Source of the DNA: Chloroflexi bacterium HGW-Chloroflexi-6
Lineage (GTDB): Bacteria; Chloroflexota; Anaerolineae; Anaerolineales; Villigracilaceae
Direction of reading: 5' to 3'
Length of the DNA: 64,000 bases
Assembly: GCA_002840685.1 (NCBI GenBank)
Contig: PHBU01000003.1
Span: 186,001 to 250,000 of the forward strand
Below are positions 27,642-35,028 of the stretch, piece after piece. Position 1 is the first letter of the stretch. Each line of letters starts with the position of its first letter. Position numbers and translations under genes: made by a program. The notes under the pieces were generated by a model that was given only the letters and a program-made list of their open reading frames with translations, made no database searches and was not told where the DNA came from.

Positions 27642-28853
27642 TTATATTGATTCCTGAAATTGTTTCTTTCGCCCTTGTATGCCTGTTTTTTTTATGTTTT
27701 CAATTATTTCTACACCTATCTTGGAAGATTGTCCAAAATTAAACACGTTATCGTTTCTTGCTGCGACAATTTTTTCTATATATTCATCTCTCCGAACAAG
27801 AAAATCGAGAATAATTTTTCCTGCGTTTGAAACGTCCTCGGGCCGGATTACTCTTCCTATCTGATCACGAAGTTTGACTTCAAGGGGAATAATATCAAGT
27901 TTTTGATATTCAGGATTGTAAACTTTGGGGGGTAAATCAATAAACAGTACCGGTCTTTCTGTGCCGAAGGCATATTCGAGCGCAACCCCTGACCAATCGC
28001 AAATCATGATATCGGCTAGGTGCAGGTAGTGTTCTGAACTTGTCTGGGTATCGATTTTGAAGTTATTCTCAGAAATGAATTGCTGTTGAATGGCTTTTAT
28101 CTTATCGGGTTGATGCGCGATAGTCATAGGGTGCGGGCGCAAGACAACCTGGAAATCATTTTTGAGCAAGGTTGCAATCAACTCATGGGCGCAGGTGTCA
28201 ATGATATTTTCGCTTTGCCAGCCTGGAGCGATGAGAACCAGAGGCTGGTTGTGCGCCTGTTTTTTTTCTAAAAGATATTTTTTGTGCTGGTTATGAATTT
28301 TTTCCAGACGGTAATATCCCACCTTGTATAACTGTTTTTCTGGTAAGCCATATATTTTTTCAGTTTTTCTAATTTCTTCAATGTGATGCGGACCAACGCA
28401 AAAGACAGTATCGTAATAGTTAAATGCGCCTTTGCGGTACATCATGTGCGTACTTACCAGCGCATGGAACACATAGACATAATTTGTGCCAGAAAAAGAG
28501 CGCTTAATTTGATACTGGTGAATATCTGGAACGGTGGTCACCAGTATTGGCGTTGTAAGCAGGGGGAAAGTGAGCGGCAGCAGGGATTTGCTAAAATACA
28601 GGTGTATCAGGGGGTTATCTTTAAAGAAGCTAATATCCTGCGGGTCACAGGTCAGATAGATCACTTTTTGTTTGTGTGCGGTCAACTCTTCAAGCAGGCC
28701 CTGATAATAAGAATAATACTGGCTTTGGGTGGCAAAGAACGCAATTTTCCCAACCAGATTCTCGGAACTAAACAGCAGTCGACTAAGAGCGCCAAGATCT
28801 TGTTTGAGCAAGCCCAATTTCGATTGTTTGGGTGATTCTTTTTCAGGATGCAT
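27642..28853 (-). CDS. CDP-glycerol glycerophosphotransferase-like transferase
   Basis: The 403-residue product carries the C-terminal half typical of TagF/TagB enzymes: a GPHHIEEI segment, VLRPHPMT, and DIMICDWSGVALEYAFG followed by RPVLFIDLPP. The family moves a phospho-alcohol from CDP-glycerol or CDP-ribitol onto a polymer, at the membrane inner face. Next to a cytidylyltransferase-PEP mutase fusion, the natural donor would be a CMP-activated phosphonate, so this protein probably attaches hydroxyethylphosphonate to a glycan. No glycerol-3-phosphate cytidylyltransferase is seen nearby. The gene starts 15 bases after the stop of the split methyltransferase fragment. Confidence 0.85.
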   Translation of the reverse strand: MHPEKESPKQSKLGLLKQDLGALSRLLFSSENLVGKIAFFATQSQYYSYYQGLLEELTAHKQKVIYLTCDPQDISFFKDNPLIHLYFSKSLLPLTFPLLTTPILVTTVPDIHQYQIKRSFSGTNYVYVFHALVSTHMMYRKGAFNYYDTVFCVGPHHIEEIRKTEKIYGLPEKQLYKVGYYRLEKIHNQHKKYLLEKKQAHNQPLVLIAPGWQSENIIDTCAHELIATLLKNDFQVVLRPHPMTIAHQPDKIKAIQQQFISENNFKIDTQTSSEHYLHLADIMICDWSGVALEYAFGTERPVLFIDLPPKVYNPEYQKLDIIPLEVKLRDQIGRVIRPEDVSNAGKIILDFLVRRDEYIEKIVAARNDNVFNFGQSSKIGVEIIENIKKTGIQGRKKQFQESI

Positions 28854-28868
28854 ACTTGTTTTGCCTGC

Positions 28869-29126
28869 TTATTCTCCAATTTCTTCTTTCTCGCCTTCAT
28901 CTTGTTGCTTGTTTGCTGGCTCTGGGGGCGCGAACTCGGTCTCGGCGTGGGCAACCAACAAACCTGCCTTGACCAGTTTGTCGTACAGCCCGGATTCCAT
29001 TAAATGGGCATGGTCTGCGGCGTAGGATTGGTTGATTTGCCGGTAGAAAGTCCCCTGGTTTAAGAAAACGAACCCGTTGGGGTCGCGGAAGGAAGCACCG
29101 CTTGCCTCGCTACTCTTTAGGTTCAT
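28869..29126 (-). pseudogene. N-terminal fragment of a SAM methyltransferase (5' half of a split gene)
   Basis: An 85-residue frame (MNLKSSEASGASFRDPNGFV.., then NQSYAADHAHLMESGLYDKL) matches the start of the methyltransferase family whose C-terminus lies at 22964-23148. It keeps a natural start, overlapping the end of the small LDPGSGS gene. Family similarity ends at about residue 62 (PPEPA), after which a charged tail (NKQQDEGEKEEIGE) leads to a stop. The SAM-binding core is absent. It may still be translated as a short peptide but cannot be an active methyltransferase. Confidence 0.85.
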
Positions 29127-29307
29127 CATCCTGATCTTCATCATCTTTACGGCCGAACAAATTTTTGATTCTTTTCCACTGGCTGCGCACCAGAACGCCC
29201 ATTCCAAGTAAGGCCGCCAAGAGTAATTGCATGAGCATCGAGCCAGAGCCGGGGTCGAGATAGGCCAACATTTTTGTCAGGGCAAGGGTGGAAAGCGAAA
29301 TGAACAT
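29110..29307 (-). CDS. small membrane protein with LDPGSGS motif
   Basis: The 65-residue product has a hydrophobic start, the motif MLAYLDPGSGSMLMQLLLAA, one membrane helix and a very acidic/basic tail (RKDDEDQDDEPKE). Small LDPGSGS proteins recur beside sulfatase-like membrane proteins and methyltransferases in glycan loci (from memory of the family); their role is unknown, perhaps an accessory subunit. ATG at 29305-29307 has AAAGGAAT upstream and lies five bases after the sulfatase-like gene. A second Met (M13) could also start it. Confidence 0.78.
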   Translation of the reverse strand: MFISLSTLALTKMLAYLDPGSGSMLMQLLLAALLGMGVLVRSQWKRIKNLFGRKDDEDQDDEPKE

Positions 29308-29312
29308 GATTT

Positions 29313-30908
29313 TTATTCCTTTGAATCAGAGAGAATGACAGGACAATCTTTTTCAAGCTGGGTGGTTACTTCTGTGAGTTGAAAAGGGGATGTAGTATTT
29401 ATCGTTGTATAAGAATGATCTTCAAGGATGGGCAAGCCAGTTGAAAAATACTCATTAAGTATAATGCGAAACAGGTTGACCGGGGTAATCTCATCTGGAA
29501 TTGGGTTTTCTGGCAGGTCAGGAAGATAATAAGCCGCAAAAATTGCAAATCGTTCATTCTGACACTTATTGTCAAATGAAGATGGGTCTGTTACCCGCCT
29601 TGGTCCATGGTCGGCCTGCAAGATAATGATGGGTGGTGTTTCTGATTTTGCAAGTATGGCATCAACCAAGACCTCCAACTTCTGATTGATGAATTCGATC
29701 TGGGCTGTGTAACCGTCTCGATATTCTTCATTCGTTAATGGAATGCTGGTCTCATCGATGAAGCTAAAAGGGTAGTCTGGGGAAAGCGGGTTTCCGTTTT
29801 TGTCAAAAACGAAAGGTGGGTGCGGTGGGATGATATGGGCTACTGTGAACGTTGGTTCTGGCATTTCGGCCACTTTTTCAAGAGTGTCAAAATTATATAA
29901 AATTAATTCCCGGTGCGATTGAAAGGATGGCACAAAAGCTATTTGATTTAGTGCCGGCTGGAAGAGCTTGAGTGGTGTTTTGGCCAGCACGAATCCATCG
30001 AATTCGTTAAGAAAAATTGGGCTGGGCTTGAAGTAAATATCTGTTTCGGTGTTGTTTGAAAGGTCCCAATGTGAGGCGATGGAGATTGATGTGTAGCCTG
30101 ATTGTTCCAAAAATAATTGTGCTCGACTATTATGCCAGGCAGGATTCAAAAGCCACCACAAGCGCGCCCGATCCACGCCATCCAGCATTTCTTGGGGATA
30201 GTCAAAATTCAAGGTTGAAGTTACCGATAAAATGGTTTTTGGATAATTTGAGTAGATTTTTGTTGGAACAAAAAAACCTTTATTTGTTAAATAGCTTATG
30301 AATTCGGAATTATCAAATTGATAGTAATGCTCTAAAACATCAGATCTCGCATAGGCATCAAGAACGATATAATAAATATCGGGCTTCTTGTTTGGATAAG
30401 AATGAGCAACCGGTAGGTTTTCACGAGAATGGGCAAGAGTGCTCAGGTATGACATCCACTCAACATCTGAGATAACAGGGATGAACTTGGCCGCGATGAA
30501 AAAAAACAGAACCAGGGTTACGAAATTTGCTGTTATTGCAAATGTTCTTGCTTTAGGTTTGTGCTTTTTTATCCGAAAGATCAAGAACAGGGAAAGAAAA
30601 CTGAGTAAATATAAAATTGCAATAATATAGAAAATGGTTTCAGATAAATAAAACCCGACAACAACAATGGATAAACTTACTCCGGTTGATGCCCAACTCT
30701 TTGTAATTTTCTGTATGGGCCAGATTAATAATAATAGAATGCTCCATAACACAATAAGAGGGGTAAATATCTTGGTTGGCGAAATGATGCTTGCTTCTGC
30801 ATAGATAAGCAGCAATGATACGCTTGTAAGAAGGAAGGCAGGCATAAGGAATATGACTTTTTCTAATAAAGGCGTGTTGTCATATTTTTTTTCTTTATTC
30901 TTGTTCAT
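29313..30908 (-). CDS. sulfatase/alkaline-phosphatase-superfamily membrane protein
   Basis: The 531-residue product parallels the protein at 21340-22953: four N-terminal helices, then DIYYIVLDAYAR, a Thr in NYPKTILSVTSTLNF, HIIPPHPPF and LQADHGPRR as probable metal and nucleophile sites. The pair are diverged paralogues. ATG at 30906-30908 has GGAG five bases upstream; a GTG two codons earlier is less likely. First gene of the 30.9 to 19.4 kb minus-strand run, divergent from the GT-C gene at 31006. Sulfatase, phosphatase or head-group transferase cannot be told apart by sequence alone. Confidence 0.82.
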   Translation of the reverse strand: MNKNKEKKYDNTPLLEKVIFLMPAFLLTSVSLLLIYAEASIISPTKIFTPLIVLWSILLLLIWPIQKITKSWASTGVSLSIVVVGFYLSETIFYIIAILYLLSFLSLFLIFRIKKHKPKARTFAITANFVTLVLFFFIAAKFIPVISDVEWMSYLSTLAHSRENLPVAHSYPNKKPDIYYIVLDAYARSDVLEHYYQFDNSEFISYLTNKGFFVPTKIYSNYPKTILSVTSTLNFDYPQEMLDGVDRARLWWLLNPAWHNSRAQLFLEQSGYTSISIASHWDLSNNTETDIYFKPSPIFLNEFDGFVLAKTPLKLFQPALNQIAFVPSFQSHRELILYNFDTLEKVAEMPEPTFTVAHIIPPHPPFVFDKNGNPLSPDYPFSFIDETSIPLTNEEYRDGYTAQIEFINQKLEVLVDAILAKSETPPIIILQADHGPRRVTDPSSFDNKCQNERFAIFAAYYLPDLPENPIPDEITPVNLFRIILNEYFSTGLPILEDHSYTTINTTSPFQLTEVTTQLEKDCPVILSDSKE

Positions 30909-31005
30909 GATCACTCCAGATTGGCAAATTTAGTAGTTTTTCTGCTCAGCCCTGTTTTTTAGCAGATAAGTTTAATGCCAAATTTGTTTTTGATATGCAT
31001 AAACT

Positions 31006-32490
31006 ATGAAGAACTATACTATCTTTCGTACTCTGCTTGTACTTGGCCCGCTCTGGTATTGTTTGGCGGTCCTCTCTATTTTTTTTCTGCGCTCTGCCTA
31101 TCCCTTTGAGTTGGAATGGATGGAGGGGGGAACGCTGATCCATCTTCTGCGCCTTCAGGCCGGCTTGCCGCTTTATGTTGCTCCCAGCCTGGAGTATGCG
31201 CCTTTTATTTATCCCCCATTTTATTATTATGTTTCCCTGGGTATTTCGCAACTGACCGGCCTGGGCGGATTCCTTCCTCTGCGGCTGGTCTCTATCCTAT
31301 CGACGGCAGGCAGCGCTTTTGTAATAGCAATCCTGGTTCAGAAACAGACCCAATCGCGTTTTTGGGCCTTTTTATCTGCCGGGGTTTTCCTGGCAACGTT
31401 TCGAGCCGGGGGGGCATGGTTCGATATTGCTCGAGTCGACATGCTTTTCACCTTTCTACTTCTGGCTGCGATTTATGCCGGTACTGCTTCTGATCATTGG
31501 CTTTCAATGGTGTTCGCAGGCCTGTTGCTCGGTGTGGCCTTTTACACCAAACAAACTGCTCTTGCTTATGCAACTTTTTTTATCTGTGCCTCATGGTTTT
31601 TTCGAGGTTGGCGTTTTGCCTTGATTTCCGGCGCATCTTTTGTTTTTTTTGCAATGTCCAGCTTTTTAATAGAAGATCATATCTCTATGGGATGGTATCG
31701 GTACTATATTTTTACGCTGCCGGGCAATCATAAACTATATTCGCCGGTTTGGTTGCTGATGCTTGTTCAAGCATACAATATTGTATATCCCTTGTCGATC
31801 TCTATTGTTATTAGCTTGTTCGGTATTGTTCCATATAAAAAACGTCTGACCGGACAGGTTGCATTTCTGGTGGCTTGCGCATTGGGGTTGGTTGCCCTTT
31901 CCGGTGCTTCCAGCTTAAATGTGGGGGCATATGCGAATAATTACATTCCGGCATTTGCGGGATTCTCTCTTTTATTTGGAATTGGCGCGTTTTGGTTGGA
32001 GTCCCGGTTATTACGTTTTGTTAATCGTCCTGTTCCGATCCTGATGTTTTATACAGCCTGCTTGCTGCAATTTGTTCTTCTTTACTTTAATGTTAGCCAG
32101 CAAATTCCGACTGCTGAAGATCGCCGCACTGGCGAACAACTCGTGGCCCAAATGCGAGCCGTTGAAGGCGATGTTTTTGCGCCTTATAACGTTTCTCTCC
32201 CCATCTTGGCGGGTAAACCCGCTTTTGCTCATCTGGTTGCCCTGATGGAGATTGAAGGACATTTTGGCGATGTGCGTGATCCTCAATGGGCTTTTCTTAA
32301 AAGGGAATTTGAAAACGATATCCAGCAAAGAAGATTTGCTGCGCTTGTTTTGAATCACGAATATGAACTCTGGCAACAAGTTGGTTTGTTTTATTCTCTT
32401 ACATCAATCGAATACGGCGCTGATGGAACTTTTCTCCCGGTTACGGGTACATCAACCAGACCCACGGGTTTTTGGCTGCCTTCCCCATAG
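31006..32490 (+). CDS. GT-C membrane glycosyltransferase
   Basis: The 494-residue polytopic protein has a first helix, an acidic loop (PFELEWMEGGTLIHLLRLQ) and a tyrosine/proline-rich PFIYPPFYYYVS segment, followed by about ten helices and a soluble C-terminus. This fits the GT-C (PMT_2/GT87-like) class. It is transcribed divergently from the sulfatase-like gene and may share its control region (30909-31005). Sugar and acceptor unknown. Confidence 0.72.
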   Translation: MKNYTIFRTLLVLGPLWYCLAVLSIFFLRSAYPFELEWMEGGTLIHLLRLQAGLPLYVAPSLEYAPFIYPPFYYYVSLGISQLTGLGGFLPLRLVSILSTAGSAFVIAILVQKQTQSRFWAFLSAGVFLATFRAGGAWFDIARVDMLFTFLLLAAIYAGTASDHWLSMVFAGLLLGVAFYTKQTALAYATFFICASWFFRGWRFALISGASFVFFAMSSFLIEDHISMGWYRYYIFTLPGNHKLYSPVWLLMLVQAYNIVYPLSISIVISLFGIVPYKKRLTGQVAFLVACALGLVALSGASSLNVGAYANNYIPAFAGFSLLFGIGAFWLESRLLRFVNRPVPILMFYTACLLQFVLLYFNVSQQIPTAEDRRTGEQLVAQMRAVEGDVFAPYNVSLPILAGKPAFAHLVALMEIEGHFGDVRDPQWAFLKREFENDIQQRRFAALVLNHEYELWQQVGLFYSLTSIEYGADGTFLPVTGTSTRPTGFWLPSP

Positions 32491-32517
32491 ATCGTGCTGC
32501 TCCAGACTGACTCGGTT

Positions 32518-32541
32518 GAAAATAGCCCGGCTATTTTCTTT
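32518..32541 (+). terminator. weak terminator after the GT-C gene
   Basis: An 8-bp stem (GAAAATAG, 32518-32525, with 32530-32537) followed by only a short T-run. It lies 28 bases after the stop and is the only candidate terminator in this gap. Confidence 0.4.
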
Positions 32542-32662
32542 GAAGTCTGCCGTTAAATACAGTAGATTGGTTTTGGAATCCAGGCGCAGTTCTTGGGATA
32601 TTCGATGATCTTGTTTTTCTCAAAAAATTGAAATATGTTTGTCTCAGGTGGGATTTTGTAAT

Positions 32663-32691
32663 TTGAATCGGGCCGTCAAAATCTGTATACT
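32663..32691 (+). promoter_or_regulatory. promoter of the universal stress protein gene
   Basis: TTGAAT (32663-32668) and TATACT (32686-32691) are 17 bases apart, 34 bases upstream of the start codon. Confidence 0.7.
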
Positions 32692-32725
32692 GAAATTGTA
32701 GCAAGCGTTTGCGAAAGGAGGCATT

Positions 32726-33145
32726 ATGTTTAAGAACATCTTGCTTGCCGTAGATGGGTCCGAACATGCCATTCGCGCCGCCCATATCGCTGCCGAATTG
32801 GCCCGCTGTCACAAGGCCTCGCTCAGGCTGGTGGCTGCTTACGATCCTGTCCCGCCGTACCTGGGCGAACCGAACTTTCAGATCATTCTGGATGCTCAGT
32901 TGCAGGAAGCCGATAAAAATATAGCCAAAACACTGGGGATGTTGGGGGATATCCCGGGTGAAGTAACCCATGAAGTGTTGCAAGGCCCGCCGGCCGAGGC
33001 CATTTTGGATGCTGCCAAACTACAGGCCTGTGATTTGATTGTGATGGGTTCACGCGGACTGGGTCAACTGACGGGCCTGCTGCTCGGCAGTCAGAGTCAG
33101 AAAGTGGTGCAGCACGCCGATTGCCCGGTTTTGATTGTCAAATAG
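32726..33145 (+). CDS. universal stress protein (UspA family)
   Basis: The 139-residue protein starts ILLAVDGSEHAIRAA and ends with the nucleotide-binding signature GSRGLGQLTGLLLGSQSQKVVQ, the ATP-binding (G-2X-G-9X-G-S) class of Usp proteins. These are small cytoplasmic proteins linked to stress survival. AAAGGAGG lies just before the ATG. It has its own promoter. Its last eight bases overlap the end of the convergent mobA gene. Confidence 0.94.
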   Translation: MFKNILLAVDGSEHAIRAAHIAAELARCHKASLRLVAAYDPVPPYLGEPNFQIILDAQLQEADKNIAKTLGMLGDIPGEVTHEVLQGPPAEAILDAAKLQACDLIVMGSRGLGQLTGLLLGSQSQKVVQHADCPVLIVK

Positions 33146-33752
33146 ATGAAGGGCTGTCGATCTGGCGCGCCAGGTCCTCGGCTCGGGCAAGCTCTTCAGG
33201 TGTGTTGACATTGACAAAGGCCAGTCCGCGCGGATCGTTTTGAGTCAGTTCGTCTGCGCTCAATACCCGCACCCTGACCTGCGGGAACCATGAAATGACT
33301 TTCCACTGGTCGGCCCGGATGGCCTGCTCGATGGCTGGCAGGCAGGCCTCGCGACGGTAAACAGCGTGGAGCGGCTCGTAGCCCAGGTCTGTTTTTGGGA
33401 TGACCACATCGGTGGATTCGGAATCGAGCAGATTGCTCTGGAATTGGAGCAGGGCCGGGCTGGCGAAGGGCATGTCGCAGGCAACGACCGCCACCTTGGG
33501 TTGGCTGGCCGCTTCGATGGCGGTATACAACCCTCCGAGCGCGCCCCGCTCTGTGATTTTATCCACATAGAGCGGCAGTCCGAGAAAGGCGTAATCAGCG
33601 GGACGGTTGGTGGTGATGATGATTTCAGCGGCGATCGGCGTCAGGCGCGCAACCAGTCGTTTGATGAGCGGTTGGCCAAGGAATGGCAGTAGGGCTTTGT
33701 CGCGCCCCATGCGCGTGGACTGTCCACCTGCCTGAATGACAACGGTTAGCAT
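33138..33752 (-). CDS. mobA: molybdenum cofactor guanylyltransferase
   Basis: The 204-residue product has the MobA start (VIQAGGQSTRMGRDKALLPF), with the GTP-binding GGxSxRMGxDK motif, and CDMPFASPALL for the metal site. It would join GMP to molybdopterin to make the dinucleotide cofactor. ATG at 33750-33752 is only six bases from a TATAAT, so the transcript is probably leaderless; a longer frame upstream runs through that promoter and is rejected. No other Mo-cofactor gene is present nearby. Confidence 0.9.
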   Translation of the reverse strand: MLTVVIQAGGQSTRMGRDKALLPFLGQPLIKRLVARLTPIAAEIIITTNRPADYAFLGLPLYVDKITERGALGGLYTAIEAASQPKVAVVACDMPFASPALLQFQSNLLDSESTDVVIPKTDLGYEPLHAVYRREACLPAIEQAIRADQWKVISWFPQVRVRVLSADELTQNDPRGLAFVNVNTPEELARAEDLARQIDSPSSI

Positions 33753-33758
33753 GGCGCG

Positions 33759-33764
33759 ATTATA
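33759..33764 (-). promoter_or_regulatory. -10 box giving a probably leaderless mobA transcript
   Basis: TATAAT on the minus strand ends six bases before the mobA ATG, so the expected transcription start coincides with the start codon. Confidence 0.5.
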
Positions 33765-33798
33765 CGCGCATGGCCCAAGATCGGCAGAAGGAAAGATC

Positions 33799-34911
33799 AT
33801 GAGAGATGTTGCTGCGTATTTGGATTCGATGACCCACGAAGCGGAACAACTGGTAGAGCCTCTGGATGGCGGCGCTGTGCGTTGCCTGGCCTGTGGTCAT
33901 CGCTGTATTATCAAGCCTGGCAAGCGCGGGGTTTGTCAGGTGCGTTTTAATGATGGCAAAGCTTTGCGCGTACCGTGGGGGTATGTGGCGGCATTGCAAA
34001 TGGATCCGATTGAGAAAAAACCATTTTCGCATGTTTTACCCGGTGCAACGGCGTTGACCTTCGGCATGCTGGGCTGCGATTTCAAGTGTGGCTATTGCCA
34101 GAACTGGCTGACTTCGCAGGCTTTGCGCAACCCGGCCTCAGATGTGGCGCTAAATCTTGTTCGCCAGGTAACACCCGAAGAAATTGTACAGACAGCGCGG
34201 CGTTTCGGGGCGCAGGCGGTTGTCTCATCCTACAACGAGCCGCTGATCACCTCCGAATGGGCCGTGAGCGTCTTCCAAAAGGCCAAAGAGTCCGGGCTGA
34301 AGTGCGCTTTTGTCTCGAATGGCAATGCCACACCTGAGGCTCTGGCCTATCTGCAGCCTTATCTGGATGCCTACAAGGTGGATTTGAAGTCGATGCGCCA
34401 GGAAACCTACCGCCAGCTGGGCGGCGCACTCAAGCATGTGCTGGCAACCATCGAACAGGCCCACGCCCTCGGCCTGTGGGTAGAGGTGGTAACGCTGGTG
34501 GTGCCTGGCTTCAACGACAGCAACGAAGAATTGTGGGAAGCAGCCCGTTTCCTGGCCGGGATTTCGCCTGATATCCCATGGCATGTCAGTGGGTTTCACC
34601 CTGATTACCAGATGTCTGACCGAGATTTTACGGCTCCAGAAAGCCTGGTGCATGCCGCCGAGATCGGGCGCGAGGCTGGCTTGCACTATGTTTATGCTGG
34701 CAATTTGCCGGGCCGGGTGGGTGAGTACGAAGATACTTTTTGCGCAGGTTGTGGGCGCGCTTTGATACGCCGCCGGCATTATGAAGTGCGTGAATATCAC
34801 CTGGACGATCATGGTTCCTGTCCATCTTGTGGGTTGCGCCTGCCGGGTATCTGGCCAAACGATTCCCAGCAGGTCAAGCTTAAGCAATCCTGGCTGCCGA
34901 AGTTGGTCTGA
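33799..34911 (+). CDS. amrS: AmmeMemoRadiSam-type radical SAM protein
   Basis: The 370-residue product has N-terminal paired cysteines (CLACGHRC...GVCQ) and the radical SAM cluster motif C93xxxC97xxC100 (GCDFKCGYCQNW), and ends with extra cysteines (FCAGCG, CPSCG) that may bind metal. This matches the AmrS/PflA-like radical SAM component of the AmmeMemoRadiSam system; the MEMO1-like and AMMECR1 partners are not in the window. The substrate of the system is not settled. ATG at 33799 has AGAAGGAAAG upstream. Divergent from mobA with a 46-base gap. Confidence 0.9.
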   Translation: MRDVAAYLDSMTHEAEQLVEPLDGGAVRCLACGHRCIIKPGKRGVCQVRFNDGKALRVPWGYVAALQMDPIEKKPFSHVLPGATALTFGMLGCDFKCGYCQNWLTSQALRNPASDVALNLVRQVTPEEIVQTARRFGAQAVVSSYNEPLITSEWAVSVFQKAKESGLKCAFVSNGNATPEALAYLQPYLDAYKVDLKSMRQETYRQLGGALKHVLATIEQAHALGLWVEVVTLVVPGFNDSNEELWEAARFLAGISPDIPWHVSGFHPDYQMSDRDFTAPESLVHAAEIGREAGLHYVYAGNLPGRVGEYEDTFCAGCGRALIRRRHYEVREYHLDDHGSCPSCGLRLPGIWPNDSQQVKLKQSWLPKLV

Positions 34912-34918
34912 TTTGCTG

Positions 34919-34972
34919 TATAATTTGTATGCGCGCTTTTCACCCAACCGGATGAACCTGAAAAAGCGCGCA
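34919..34972 (+). promoter_or_regulatory. -10 box and 5'-leader hairpin of the ABC importer operon
   Basis: TATAAT (34919-34924) is followed by a hairpin with arms GCGCGC-rich at 34930-34941 and 34960-34972 (one unpaired base). The hairpin would lie at the very 5' end of the transcript and may protect it or control its expression. No clear -35. Confidence 0.5.
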
Positions 34973-35028
34973 ACTGTTTGGCATTTCAGGCTCATCCAAA
35001 ACATCACCACTCTCTAAGGAGGAGAAAC

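Noticed and set aside
23152..28853. Phosphonate island as a classical genomic island or transposon
   Set aside because: No integrase, transposase, tRNA attachment site or direct repeats are visible at its borders; the only tRNA in the window is 16 kb away.
28682..29025. Overlapping short frames on both strands around 28.7-29.0 kb
   Set aside because: Shadows of the transferase gene and the methyltransferase N-terminal fragment.
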